A stretch of 64,000 nucleotides of DNA from Euptelea pleiosperma (GCA_035048495.1 CM068549.1:7485822-7549821), one strand, 5' to 3'; counted from the first letter of the stretch, positions 30,879 to 43,869 are shown. Notes: generated by a model from the letters alone, not told the origin. Numbers and translations: made by a program.

Positions 30879-31994
30879 TTATAATTCCCTGAACTTTCGT
30901 TCTAAGGTATTATGGTAAATTCATCTAAGAATGAAAACGTGAAACTTTTTCAGACTCTTATTATTGTTTTTATAGTTTGATATCATGCTTGAGTATGTGT
31001 ATTTAATTTGGTTTCATTCTAACAACTTTGAAAACCTGCTATTTTTTAAACTCGCTCTCTAGGGCTAAATTCTTACATGTTAATTCATTCTCATGTTATC
31101 ACTTTTGATGATCATGTGTTTATTTTATATTTTTATTTAAATGTTAAATACATGTGTGCTTATGCCATATAACCCTAGTATCATCTTGTTGTCATACCAT
31201 GATCATCACGTCATTTCATATAAGGGGTGCATAAGGGAATGGGGTTGAAGTATATTATATACGTTTATATTAGTTTTATCAATTAATTAGGATTCGGTAT
31301 CCTAGGGTGAAAGGCCCCAGACGTTATTATATCCTGCAGATGGGTCAATAAGACCGCTCCCAGTGCCGGAAGGAGATGGAGACCCTATGTGGTTATGGGT
31401 ACTAGTTGTATTGGCATCCCGTACTCATTTGCATTCACCCTCATTCCATGTCATCCTTATTATATGATTGAGATGCATACCTTGGTTAAAAACTTGTATA
31501 GTATGATATCATAACATGCACACTGTTGTATTACTGGGCATCGGCTCACGGTGCTACACCGATACCATTTTCAGATTTTGAGGAGTCGGGTACGTAAGAT
31601 GATTTTGAGGCAAAAGACTCCGGTGCATTCGAAGAGATTGGCGAGGATTTGGGAGTCGATCCCACACTTTAGAAGACTTTAAATTCGATTGGTCTAAAAC
31701 ATTACTTATTTATTTTCATGGGCATGTAGTCCTTTGATTGAGAGCATGTTCTCATCTCCATCTCTCTATACTTAATTGATTGATTGAATTATTTGAGTTA
31801 TGAATTATTTTAATTATTTATTTTCTACATCTAGACTCTTTTTGTTTACTTAGTGGGTTTTCGAATGATCCTTAGTAGTCTAATTGACCTAATTGGACCA
31901 CTAGGGGACATTCATGGATCACCTCTGGGTTCGGGTATGGGTCGATCTATGGATTTTTGGGTCGTATCTGGGTATCCGGATTCGGGGCGTGACA
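30879..31994 (+). repeat. Right LTR of the short tRNA-Met-primed element
   Basis: It follows the polypurine tract and begins TTATAATTCCCTGAA, probably a mutated form of the TGTAATACCCTGAA start seen at 39082. It ends GGGGCGTGACA at 31994. The part from 31081 is nearly identical to 29151-30062. It ends where the tail of a TGATATT-family LTR begins. Confidence 0.8.
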
Positions 31995-32711
31995 TCCATC
32001 GTCCTCCAAATCTGCATCCTCTGTAGCAGCAAGCGTCCACCACGGCACGTCCAGGTTGCATCTATAATCTGCCCAACGTCCTCTCCTTGTTGGACATGCT
32101 ACACCAACTGCCCGGAAGACTTGCTCCTCTACCGTTCTATTCACTTGCAAAGTGAACCAGTCATCGGTGCAATCGATCCTCCAATAAAGGTGAGATCCTT
32201 CACCTTTTCTCTCTAAATCTTCTTAGTTTTCTCTATTTTCTTTCACTAGTTTCTCTCTCTAGATTAGTCCACCCCTCTAAAATCTCTTTCTCTCTCTCAA
32301 TGCTTTTTAGTTAGACTAGTTAATTTTTGCATTAATTTAGTAAATGTATTACATTTGATTTAATAAAGTTGATTTGTTTGTGTTCATTTCTTGGAATTAG
32401 TTTAATGAGTTCTTCTCCTTTATTTTATTAGTTTTAATGAGTCTCTAAAAAATTGAAAAAGAATATTTAAAAAAAAAAAAAATTCACCCCGCCTTCCTCA
32501 TCACCCCATCTATTTTGCAGCATTCTAGAGATTAATTTGTTCCTATAATGCAACGCCCTAACTCCCGAGTGTGGATTCGACATCCGACACCTATCACTGT
32601 ACAAGAATTATTTGCATTTTGCAGGAATTAAAGTAAACGTATCAGATCATTTCAAATTATTGTTGATTCTAGGGTTTTTGAATCCAACGACGTGGAAAAA
32701 TCCTAATTTCA
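31995..32711 (+). repeat. TGATATT-family LTR, 3' fragment (LTR5)
   Basis: It carries the family's 3' landmarks: donor GTGAGA, (CT)n sequence, 'ccctaactcccgagtg', 'gacatccgacac', acceptor TTTTGCAG and end CCTAATTTCA at 32711. The 5' part is missing because the short tRNA-Met-primed element abuts it on the left. Confidence 0.8.
32190..32624 (+). other. Putative leader intron inside LTR5
   Basis: Donor GTGAGA at 32190, CTAAC near 32567 and acceptor CATTTTGCAG ending at 32624, matching the other copies. Confidence 0.45.
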
Positions 32712-34921
32712 GTAAGGAACTTAAAATATGAACTTTTGAGGGTTAAAAAAGTCACCCCTTTGAGAGTTACGAATTTCACTTAGAATAAAAACTCTAAAGA
32801 TTACTTCCTAAACCTATTTAAGAAAGCCTTGAGGGCTTGAGAGTTTTCACAAACCTTAAACCATCATTCCCATATTTCTCTATCAAAAATTTCTCGTTCT
32901 CTTTCATCTTTCTCTCCCTCTTCCTCCATTGAAGAACCTCTATTAAACTTCTATTAAAGAACATTTTCAAGCCTTAGAACACCATCATCCCACCATAAAA
33001 AAGAGATCAAAACCTAGCATTCAAACCCTCTCATCAACCTCTTCAACATAATTGGAAATCAACAGCATCGGAGAACTCAAAAAAATGTGGAGCTCCCCTT
33101 CCACCATTATTTCAAGCTTTATAATACGAATCTATTGTCTATTTAAGAGGTAGGTAACCCCTACCGTGCATATCTTCATTTACATATTTTGTCTTCTCTA
33201 AGCATGCTCATTATGGTGGCTGAATTATTCATTAATTACTCGCATGTGCTTTTGTTTCTTTTTATCTTAATATTATGTTGTTCCTTCTTTGCAACCCCCT
33301 TCTTGTATATTATCTTTGAATTGGAGAGAAGGATAAGGGTGAAAAATGTGCCATGACCATGCACTAATGGAAACTATGGATAGTTCTCATTAGTGGATTG
33401 GCCATGAGAACACCTCTAGGTGGAAGCGTTTTTGGCCTTAGCCCTCCTCTCATTATAGTTATTTTGACATTTGATTTGCACTATGCTTATCATGGTCATT
33501 GGGGATATATGGGAGAGGAAGTTTATTATTTTTGTCGTTAAACAAGAAAGGTTAGAAAACCTTAGGGTGAAAGACCCCAAACAATCCTGCAGATGAGCCA
33601 TACGACTACTCCCAGTAAGGGAAGGAGTGGAAACCCGTTAGTGGTTGAGTTATTGGGGTGGGACATCCTCGCATTTTGCATACCTTGTAGATCATTGATT
33701 GTATATCGATTGTTATGTCTTGCTTATCACATGTTCTACTCTATTCTTGATTTCTAATGATTATGCTTAGTTAACTTTATATGTAGATTAAGAGTGCCAT
33801 GGTGTTACCCGTTGCACTACTGAGTCTGTTGGACTCACGGTGTTTTGTGACATTGCACAGACGAGTTGGGCTCTAACCCGACGGATGACTCTTCGTGGGA
33901 AGTACCCGACGATAAGGAGTACGAAGATGGTGATCACGGCGAGCCTTTGGAGGTATTGGAGGAGTTCTAGTCCTTTAAACGTTTTCTTGATAAAAACTAG
34001 TTATCATTGATTTTGATTTCGGGCTTGTTCTGTCCTATCTTTGAGAACTTGTCCCTTTTTATCTTATGGATGATGCTTAGTTATTTTTATTCGATAAACA
34101 TAATGATTTGACATTATATTTTTTATATGATGATAGTAGATTAGTGGTTAATAATAAAAATGGACCAAGACCGAGTTTTGGACTCGAGAGACTAAAAGCA
34201 TTAGAAATACCATATAAGATAGAACTATAATTTCTAACATGTAACGTATTATAGGTAAGATAACTGATAGAATTTGCGATTGTCACAGAAGGACTTTTCG
34301 AAAGTCTGTCAGTTAGCTTTCTTATGATATAAACGGTTTTCATAGATTCTTTCTGGATAGAAAGTTATGTCCAAAACACTGACTAGTACAAACCAGTCTA
34401 TTCTAAACCCGAGCCAAACAGAGTTTAGACCCTTTATATGGCATCTTTAAGCTTTGACCTCAATACAAGAGTTATATCCAACTCAGAGGGCTATCCAACG
34501 GGCTTTGGAACAACCAAATCGGATAAAGAAATGACAGTCATTTTACTGCAGCGTTGTCTGGGTGCACTATAAGGATGGGAAAAATAAGAGAAAAATTTAT
34601 TTTCTCCGTTTGACCTAAATTTTGGTTTGAGACTTCCTTATACATAGTGGGTTAATTCCATATAGTTTAAAAATAAAAATAAATAATTTAACATTTTTTC
34701 GATAATTAATTCTATAATTTATTATAGGGTCTAATTATCGAAATCTGTTTAATCACTTAATGAATTGTGGTATAGATTGACTTATTTGTGAATGGATCTT
34801 AGTGGTTTAGAGTTACACTTGAACCATTAAGATGCATTCATAGATCACCTCTAGGTTCGGGTATGAGGTTGACCCATGGATTTTTGGGTCGGATCTGGAT
34901 ACCCGAATTTGGGGAGTGACA
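32712..34921 (+). repeat. Chromovirus-like LTR fragment
   Basis: It contains landmarks shared with the LTRs at 29151 and 39082: 'agggtgaaagacccc' followed by 'ctgcagatgagcc', an 'actcccagtaagggaagg' block, 'actgagtctgttggactcac', and a terminus reading 'gggtcggatctggataccc' then GGGGAGTGACA at 34921. The 5' terminus TGTAATACCC is not seen; the left edge is the end of LTR5, which may have inserted into this LTR. ORFs here are short and not protein-like. Confidence 0.65.
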
Positions 34922-35611
34922 GCTCATCTTACAAGATATTCATTTAGTCTAAATTATCACACATGATATAGGGTATAACATGAGTTTACAATTCATAATT
35001 CAGTGAAGATAAAAGAGTAAAGCATAGGTTAAGAATCATGAGATTAATCCAATTTTAGTTCATTATCGAGGTCCTATCTTCTAATGAGGTTCTTGATTTG
35101 GGCTACAAATCACAAATCTATAAATCTATTACCCATATGTCAATGGGGGGTAAGAAACAAGGTAAGTACATGAGAAAAATTGAGATTTACAATGACTATA
35201 ACACTTGTTACACGTTCTGTCTAGATTCAACGTCCTGTGGAAAAATGGCCAAACTTTCTGTAGAAAACTCGGAATTCTTTGATTCTAGTTGGGTTGCGAA
35301 GATAACTTCAAGGGATTGAATTTCATCATAACCCAAAGGTTAGATTCCCAACTAAAAATGTACAGGTGTTCAAAGTATTGCAAAAATGTTCAGAAAAAAG
35401 GATTTGTAATGTCTAACTTAACATATCGACCCAACAAGTTGTAATCATTAGATCTGGATGAAATTTTGTTCAAAGGTTTCCCAATGGGTTAGGAAATCAT
35501 AGGTTTTGGAATCATTCAAAAATAATACTCCTAACCCAAATGGTGATCCGAACACTACAGGGACCTTAGAAAATTCAGCAAGCTAGATTAATACATTCAA
35601 GGGCAAAAGTC
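34922..35611. other. AT-rich stretch, nothing recognised
   Basis: No gene, RNA or element end could be supported. A 73-codon open frame at 35098-35319 has no recognisable features. Confidence 0.4.
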
Positions 35612-36960
35612 TGTCATGCCCAAAATCGGAAATATTCAAAATCAAAACCAACAATGATCCACGAGCTTATTACATTATCAATATTAAAATTATAAAATAA
35701 TTATGATTAAAGTCTTAAAATCAAGCTTCGGAAATGTGATCCTCATTGTCGACAATCCGTGCATTGTCAAATGTTCGTTTCTCTAATGTTGTCACCACAT
35801 GGTTAATAGGATGGACTAGGAAGCCCAGTAGGTACGCCTCACCACCCACACAAACATGGGGATGCACGATAAACCCGATAAAAATGTTTTATGCAATATT
35901 TTGAAATAGTAAGTAGAGAATTCCAATCATTAAATGAACAATGACACTTTCACGAGCATACAAGGTCAATATCACATAGTATAATCACATAGCATATTCA
36001 CATAGAATAATCTCCACAAGGATCTAGGGGGTTTAGGGTCTCCCACCCTAGGGTACTCTTCCCTCCATGCTTTTTATGGGTATGGCCTGAATAATTAGGT
36101 CAATTACTCCAAGGGTCGGCGCGCACCTAGATGGTCGAACCCATGACCACATGCTCAACATCGTTTCAACTATCAAAGGGTGATAACAACACAAGAGTTT
36201 TATCATAATAGATACATGGAAAAATCTACTAGATTATCTAACATGCTTTTTCAACTAGGCATTCAACTTCTTTAAAACAAGATATGTAAATTTTCAAATA
36301 GAAAGAAATGGAAGCAATATTATAGATATATTCATGAGTTTTATAAAAACAACCATGAAAGAATAGGGGGAGGAAATCCTACTTGATCAACTTGAGTGGT
36401 GGTCTTCTTCTTCTTCTTCATCAAGCTGTGAGAGTGGTGCAAGGGATCCAATGGTCGAATAAAAGTACGTGTTGGACGTTTCAGCCAAGTGGTGTGCGTT
36501 ACAAGGTTTGGACAACACCTTAGTGTACCCAAAAGGGTGCAACGGTTTTGGTTAATGGGGTAGGGTTGTTAGATCAAAGGGAACTTAGGGGAGAATGTTT
36601 GGAGGGGTTTTCCAAAGGAAAAATAGAATGGGACGTCCAGCCACATGGGTGGGTATTTATAGATATCCATCATGCTTATGATAGCAAGGGGTGTAGGTTA
36701 AAGATTTAAGTTAGTAGGGGCCCTTCACTGGTATATAGGAAAGGTTGCTAATTATGTATGTTCATAAGTTTTTAATAATTCAAATCATTTAGAACACCTT
36801 CCAAACAAATAAATTCCCATGTATAACTTTTCATTTATTTTCCAATCAATTAGTTGCTCAATTTAAGCTAAATAGTGCAACATGTTATGGTCGTAGGAGG
36901 AAAAGAGATATTTTTTCTGAAAAATCAAAGGTTTCCAAAAGTTTCCAAATTGTGAGTTTC
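35612..36960 (-). repeat. Reverse-oriented chromovirus-like LTR (right edge uncertain)
   Basis: It begins TGTCATGCCC at 35612, the complement of a GGGCATGACA-type LTR end. It contains the reverse of the 'cctagggtgggagaccct' landmark (near 36030-36050), and on the minus strand has a TATAAATACCC site at about 36652-36662. The TGTAATACCC start expected at its right edge was not found, so the boundary near 36960 is approximate. Confidence 0.5.
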
Positions 36961-37157
36961 CAATTTTGATTAATGTAATTAATTTATGCAATTATCTACC
37001 AAAGATGCCACCAAGACATTTATATTCAATTATGTGTCACTTTATTTCCATGTCACTAATTTCTAAAAGGTTATGCGTAGGTGTTATAGAAGAAATGTGG
37101 CTTGACTTCAAAATCGCGACCGAAGGACGCGATTGGGGCTCACCTAGAGTCAAAGTC
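36961..37157. other. Transition stretch before the 156-bp repeats
   Basis: AT-rich up to about 37080, then a GC-richer block (CGCGACCGAAGGACGCGATT near 37115) leading into the tandem repeats. No gene is recognised. Confidence 0.35.
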
Positions 37158-38045
37158 AACACTTTAAAGGGGAAAAATAGCCGATCTACAAAGGAAATAC
37201 ATTCGAAAGAACTCAAAATAAGCTAAACTTTTATGGGTGTGTTCCTTAAAAGATTTCATGCAGGGTGTATACCTTAAGACTTTTCAAATTCTTTACACAA
37301 AAAGATATTACGACAACTTTAAAGGGTGAAAATAATCGATTTACAAAAGAAGTGCATTCAAATGAACTCCAAATGAGCTGAAATCTCATGGGTGTGCTCC
37401 TTACAACATTTCATATGGGCTTATTCCTTAAGATTTGTCAAATGATTTACAAAGAAAGAGATATTATGGCAACTTTAAAAGTAGAAAATGATCGATTTAC
37501 AAAGGAAGTACATTCAAATGAGCTCCAAATGGGTTAAAATGTTATGGGTGTGATCCTTCAAACATTTCATGTGGGTGTATTCATAAAATTTTCCAAACTC
37601 CTTACATAGAAAGAGATATTATGGCAATTTTAAAAGGGGAAAATGGCCGACTTAGAAAGGAAGTACATTCAAATGAACCCTAACTAGACAGAAAGTTTAT
37701 GAGTATGTTCCTTGAAAGATTTAATGTAGGCTTATAGCTTAAGATCTGTAAGATTCGTTACACAGAAGAAGATATTAAGGCAAATGTAAATGGGAAAAAT
37801 GACATATTTACAAAAGAAGTACATTCAAATGAACTACAAATGGGCTGAAATTTTATCAGTGTGTTTCTTAAAATATTTTATGCAGGTGTATAACATTAGA
37901 TTTGCCCAATTCTATACACAAAAGGAGATATTTATCAATATTAAATGGGGAAAATGGCCGATTTATAAAGGCAGTACATTCAAATGAGCTCCAAATGGGT
38001 TGAAATGTTATGTGTTAGTTCTTTGAAACATTTAATGTAGGGTTA
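37158..38045 (+). repeat. Tandem repeat, period about 156 bp, nearly six copies
   Basis: The block 'aactttaaaggggaaaaat' followed by 'cgatttacaaaggaagtaca' and 'ttcaaatgaactccaaatgg' recurs at about 37158, 37315, 37471, 37626, 37782 and 37937, with 155-157-bp spacing. The copies are diverged. It lies upstream of a TATA box (38889) and is probably part of a repeat-bearing LTR U3. Confidence 0.8.
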
Positions 38046-38088
38046 TGGCTTTAGATCGCATTTTGGGCCAGGAAATCTTGAGTTATGG

Positions 38089-38690
38089 CCAGATCGAATG
38101 GCAGAAAAGCATCGATCGTTGGATCTCTATCCCGATGAATATCTTTTTCATATCTTAAGGCATACGCCCGCATTAAATAAAAGAATATGCGAGAAGTATG
38201 GCCTCACATTCATTTTGGAGCTTTGGTTTATCATGATCAAGCCAGATCAGACGACTGAGAAGCATCAACCGTTAGATCTCCACGAAGATGGATAGATTTT
38301 TCAGATCTTAAGGTATTCGACCGCATTAAATAAAAAATGATGTGGGTGTATAGCCTCACATTCCATTTTGGAGCTTTAGATCATAATGATCAAGCCAGAT
38401 CGGATGGTCGAGAAGCATCAACCGTCAGATCTCTACGAAGATGAACAGATTTTTTAGATCTTAAGGAATATGCCCGCATTAAATAAAAAATGATGCAGGC
38501 GTATGGTTTTACTTCTCATTTCTATGGAGCCATTTGGGAGATATGGCCAAAGTTTGGAAATTTGACTTTTTTAGTTAAAGTCGTGATTTCTAGAGATTTG
38601 TACAGGATCTGATGGTCTGAAGGCATACGCCCGTACCAAATACAATTCCATACGGGTGTATGGCCTTATATTTGCCAAACTATGCACAAT
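38089..38690 (+). repeat. Tandem repeat, period 153 bp, about three copies plus a remnant
   Basis: CCAGATCG/A-type blocks followed by 'gagaagcatcaaccgt', 'gatctctacgaagatg' and 'cgcattaaataaaa' recur at 38089, 38242 and 38395. A shortened piece (GGCATACGCCCGTACCAAAT) lies near 38622. The sequence is different from the adjacent 156-bp repeat. Confidence 0.8.
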
Positions 38691-38888
38691 TTGGATGATT
38701 TCGGTGATTTTTGGAACTTAAGGGAGAGTGATTCATAGAATTTTGGCAGTTCGGGCAATATGGCAATTTACGAACAGTTATATTAATTGAACCCATTGTA
38801 AGTGATAAAGCGACTAAAAGCCCCATGACAGGCCTATTTTGAGTGAAAATAGAATTATTGTAAATATTATCCATCCCTTTAAAAACTC

Positions 38889-38896
38889 TATAAATA
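38889..38896 (+). promoter_or_regulatory. TATA box of a repeat-bearing LTR
   Basis: TATAAATA inside CTCTATAAATAGAGAG. A poly(A) signal AATAAA follows at 39013-39018, about 120 bp downstream, an arrangement typical of a compact LTR R region. Confidence 0.6.
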
Positions 38897-39076
38897 GAGA
38901 GCTATTGAGAGGGAAAAGAGATCGGTCTTTTTTCTTTGAGAAGTGTCCTTACTCTGTTAAATTTTCGAGAGAGTGTATACTTGGGAATTCCCGATCTTTT
39001 ACATCTATCTTGAATAAAACCATGATTTTGTTACTGAAGATTAAACTAGGTATTCATCTATTAATGGACATCTATT

Positions 39077-39081
39077 CTTCA
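39077..39081. other. Target-site duplication, left (CTTCA)
   Basis: CTTCA before the LTR start; CTTCT follows its end at 40977-40981 (four of five bases match). Confidence 0.6.
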
Positions 39082-40976
39082 TGTAATACCCTGAATTTTT
39101 GTCCAAGGGTATTAGAATAATTCATATTTAGTAGGGTATTTTCGACAAACGATAAAATTAAAATAATTAATATCTTTGAGTTACACAGTAATTGTCTTAA
39201 TTTAAAATTTTCATAACTTTTTGTCTTTTAAAAATAATGAAATTCTTTTCCTAATAAAAGACTTAAACTTTAAAAATAAAAAAACTATTTAAATAAATTA
39301 TCAACATGATAATTAATTACACATATAAATAAAGAAAGACATACCATTCTCTTTTGAGCAACTAATAAAAATAGAAGGATCTCACAAAAACCTATACATT
39401 TTCATTTTCACCATTAGAGAGTTCTCCATTACAAATCGTTGAGAGCTTTGAGAGTCCTAAAAATAACATAACGTCTCACCCTTTGAGACTATTCCTTGAG
39501 GTAAAAATATTCCTATTATCGAGACGTTTGATATACTCGAATCCCAACTTCATCTAACGACGATTGATAAAATCATTCGTGGCTACTTTTTCACCAATAA
39601 TTCAAGTACGGATGAAGATTAACGGACGAGGTAAGTACACCTATATATATTAATAGATAATCTCCCTTATTTTACTTTATTAATCATGTTATATCAACGG
39701 ACAAGGTAGGTACACCTATATATTTTAATAGATAATATTCTTTATTTTACTTTATTAATCATGTTATATGTATGTGCTTAATTGATGATGTTGTGGATAT
39801 TATTGTGATTCGGATCGATCTGATCGGATCAGCCGGTGTGCTAGAAAAAAAAAGGCTATAGATAATGATTTTGTATAATATTGAAGTATTAGTTCGGGTG
39901 TGATCCTAATGAATATCCGCGGAAATAAAAATTAAGAAGGGCTTGGAGCCCTAGGGTGAAAGACCCCAGACCCCTGTAGAAGAGCCTTTTGGCTACTCCT
40001 GGCGTGGGAAGGAGAAGGAGACCCGAGATTGGGTTGTAGTTATAATCATATGAAAAATAATGATATTGGGCTAATTGTGAAAAATATTTATTATTCTTGA
40101 TTGACGCTATTAGTTTATATTATCTATTATGCATTGAATATGCCATGATTTTTGAATTAGAATATGTGATATTATCTGTCATATATATGCGGTGTACAGT
40201 GGATTATCTACTAGGCTTTGGCTCATAGTATTTACCAAACATTTCAGACTTAATTGATGACGGTGTGAATTTTGAAGTTGATGCACTTGATGAGGGCGAT
40301 AATAACATGAAAAAATCTAAGGGCAATATGAGAATGTTGATGAGATCAACGCGGGACTCTAGATAATTTTTATTTATATTATTTTTATAGGCTTATTTGT
40401 TAAAGCCTCGCATTGTCTATTATTTAAAAGTTTTATTTAATTTTAAAATTATGTGGATGATTAATATTTGACTTCCTAGACACTTTAATTTAATCCTTCA
40501 GATATATGATTATGAATTCTTAATCAATGCATTAGTTTTTATTGATATACGGTGTTTATAATTATTTTTACGTATTATCCGGGTATTATTATCATTATGG
40601 TAGATTTTTGAGTTGAATTGCTAAAATAAAATAGTAAATAACATTTTTAGGCAAAGTGCTTTCACAAAAGATGCTTAAAATGAGTTTTTAATTGTAAATA
40701 ATTAATAAAATAATTTTTTTTATTGAAATTATATTTTTTGAAATTTTTACGCATACCCGCTTAAATTCTGAAAAGTTAATTAAAAAGCCTATCAAATAAA
40801 AGTTTTAGCCAAAACATCTTTACAAAAGATTTTTATTTTGATATATTATGAATTATGATCATTTTTAATAATTATTTTGGAGTATTTTATTTTTTTATTT
40901 TTATCACACCCTGGATCTTGAGTAAAACGGGTCATTTTTCAGGCGTTCGGGTCGGATCCGGATCCGTTGCGTGACA
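39082..40976 (+). mobile_element. Chromovirus-type solo LTR
   Basis: It starts TGTAATACCCTGAATTTTTG and ends TCCGTTGCGTGACA, with a near-perfect 5-bp TSD and no internal sequence. Landmarks are CCTAGGGTGAAAGACCCCAG (about 39949), 'ggcgtgggaaggagaaggag' and a 'gggtcggatccggatcc' block near the end. These termini are typical of Del/Tekay-type chromoviruses in plants. A 50-60-bp block containing 'acggacaaggtaggtacacc' occurs twice near 39620-39770. Confidence 0.8.
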
Positions 40977-43560
40977 CTTCTCCTAATATGGATCTTCCAT
41001 ACACGACAATGACAACGACTCAACACTATTGATCTTTGGGGAGGACCAAGAATATCTAGAGAGTGAGCCTATTTTGGATAGGTCCTCTTAAGGGACTTAT
41101 CAAATATAGAAAAATAGCATAGAATTTGGGAGAGTGTTTTCTTTGGCCTCTCAAGGGACAAGAACGAATAATTAAGCATGGATTCATGAAAGAAATTAAA
41201 GAATTACAGTAAAAAAAAATTAAAGAAGATAAAATGAATCAAGATAAATATATTTGAAATACATATAACAGTAAATGATTAAGAATTAATAGAATTGATT
41301 AAGGTTACATTGATTACATAAAATTTATAAATCATTTACACATTTACATCATTAATCCCTTTAACCCTTTTACACCCATTAATCAGCCCACATACTAAAG
41401 AATCCCTAAGGATTACATGAGAATCTAGAAAATAATATAATTCTATAAGATATATTCCATCTTTCTTATCATCATCATTAGGAAAGAATGCCAACCTGCA
41501 AAATATGAAGAATTACATTAATGAGAATCAAGAAAGAACGATCTTTGAAAAAATATACGATGTTGCCTAATCAAAATTACAGAAATAAGAATTAAGCTTA
41601 CAAGATTATCTCTTTTTCCAATCGAATTACATCCTTTAAACCTCCATTAATAAACTTCTTATTACATCTTAAAACATCTTTCAACAATTAACAATTAGTC
41701 TTAATAGTCTATTGCATAAATCAAGATTATACATTACTAAAGAACAAAGAATCATTTGAAAAATAAGAAATAATGATTAATAAACAAGGAATTCACATGA
41801 TCAAACTATAATTATTAACACTTTAAAATCATAACTATTAATGGAGCCGCCAAAAGGATCCGCCAAAAGGACTACAACAAATGACATCGTACGCCGATAT
41901 TTGTGGCTCTTGCTCTTATGATTTTGCAAACTCCTCCCAATGGACGTGCAATATCTAAGATGCATATCATATGTTTGATAGCAATGCTAGTCAACCAATA
42001 TAGATGATTCCACCTCTTTAAATGTTTTCATGTGTGCTACACTGCCTTGAATTGCGTATATTATTGCCAATTTCATTTGTTTGATGTTTGAAATGATTAC
42101 ATTTCTAATTTTTGTAATAAACACTATTTTGATGATGTGACATTTTTTTTTTGAAGATGTGAATCATACTTAATAAAGAACATCAACAATCCTTATTGCA
42201 TTCCTTATGTGTGATTTTTGTTAATACTAAATTTAATTTAAGAAGCATTTAAAATCAATTCGTATGTTAAGCATAGTCACATATAAAAAAGAAGCATCAA
42301 ATCAAGCAAAAACCATTTAAGCATGTTAACATATACCTAATGTTAATAATATACTAGCTGAAGCATATATCAACATCCTTGATTTGGAGATTTATCGTCC
42401 CAATCCATGACCAAATACGACCACATTCCATAGAAATTGGTCGGTAAAATAAGGATCAGAATACAACCCTTCTTATCACATTTTACGAATGGATTTTGAA
42501 ATAATGTTTTACAACCTTCATTGCATATTTCATTCTTTTTGCTTTAGTCATTTACTCACATAATTCGGGGCCCTTGTTCTCTTAATGTCAGCCAATTTTC
42601 TCTTTTGAAAAAATGACTCACAACCTATTTTGTAACAGATTTAGTACTTTGCCTATAGTTTTATCATCTAGGAACAGATTACATTCTGCTATCAATTGTG
42701 TTAGAAGAAACAAATTCCATTTTATTTCAAAGGCATATGATTCTCAAATTTTAAAAGTAGCTACTTATTTTTTAAAATTTGTGGCTAAATTAAGATTGGG
42801 GGCTTTCATGTCATGTCAGCATATGACAAGTTGTTTTTCATCAATGAGATCAAATCGATTATTTTAATCACATATTATATATTAAACTATTTGTCTTCCA
42901 TATCATCAAGATTTGTGATGGATAAAGACTTTGAGAACCTTGGTATAATTGATACATTTTGAAATGAAGGATTATGATTGACGATTTTAATAAAATCTCG
43001 ATTTATGATGGGTCTCTCATATGGGAGATTGCTATGTAAACAAAGATGACATTAATCAGAAGCTTAAAGCTTCACAAAGCCAATGAAGGCCGTCATGAGA
43101 GGGGCAATCCTCCTCTCATTGCCATTTTGAATTTGGAGCTACACAAGAACTAGATTATTGAGTTGTTGATTCTAAATTTAAATTCCTATTGTTACAGGCC
43201 CAGGGAATTTGAGTTTAGAGTTAACAATAAAGATTTTTTTTTTGTTTCTTATGCATCTTAATGTCTGTATGTCTTCAAAATAAATCTAAACTTGAAATGA
43301 TTTTGAGACAAAAAGGCATTTTAAATGACTCCATTAACTTTGCCTGATTAAAACTAGTTTTGAAGCTACAATTGAATGATTACTAGAATCTTTTTTCATG
43401 TTGCAATTAGTTGTATATCATTTTTTGGTTTCTTCATCTCTAGTTGAAATGAATACTTTGATTAATGAGTAGTTACAAAAGTTCTTTTGTTAGCGAAATA
43501 GTTATATAACTTTGGCGATGTTTGAATTTCTCATTTTATTGTGTCCTCTACGTGTTTGAT
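40977..43560. other. AT-rich region without recognised genes
   Basis: From 40977 to about 41200 this probably continues the LTR interrupted by the solo LTR. The rest is A/T-rich. A direct duplication of CCGCCAAAAGGA occurs near 41846-41870. The 84-codon open frame at 42613-42867 has no recognisable motif. No structural RNA was seen. Confidence 0.4.
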
Positions 43561-43624
43561 GGGAGTGTGTAGCCGATTATGTTTTAACATTGCCATGATT
43601 ATGAGATACATTTTATATGATTAG

Positions 43625-43860
43625 TTGAGTGTGTTTCCCCATCAAGGTCACGCACTTAGTTTTTTACGATACATTTTCATATTAGATATATTTTATACGA
43701 TTATTCGAGTACATTTTCCCAACAAGGTTACACGCTCAATTTCTAGGATACACTTTCTTATGGGATTAGTCGAGTGTGTTTCTTCAACAAGGTCACATGC
43801 TCAGTTTTTTGGATACACTATATTATGGGATGTCTTTACTTTAACACTTTCTTATGGAAT
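43625..43860 (+). repeat. Degenerate tandem repeat, 65-80 bp
   Basis: GAGTGTGTTTCCCCATCAAGG-like blocks recur at 43627, 43707 and 43772, each followed by 'cacgctcagttttt'-like and 'gatacactttcttatggg'-like sequence. The long open frame 43625-43879 follows from this repetition. Confidence 0.6.
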
Positions 43861-43869
43861 GTTCTATTT

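Larger units (their letters stand above)
38700..39081 (+). repeat. LTR core region (TATA box to polyadenylation signal) of an unassigned element
   Basis: It contains the TATA box, a pyrimidine-rich start area (ATCGGTCTTTTTTCTTTGAG) and AATAAA, and is interrupted at 39081 by a solo LTR. It seems to resume at 40977. With the tandem repeats at 37158-38690 it makes a plausible U3-R, but neither LTR terminus was identified. Confidence 0.5.

Noticed and set aside
42613..42867. Small gene of 84 codons
   Set aside because: No motif, no splice context and AT-rich surroundings; the length is within chance expectation for this composition.
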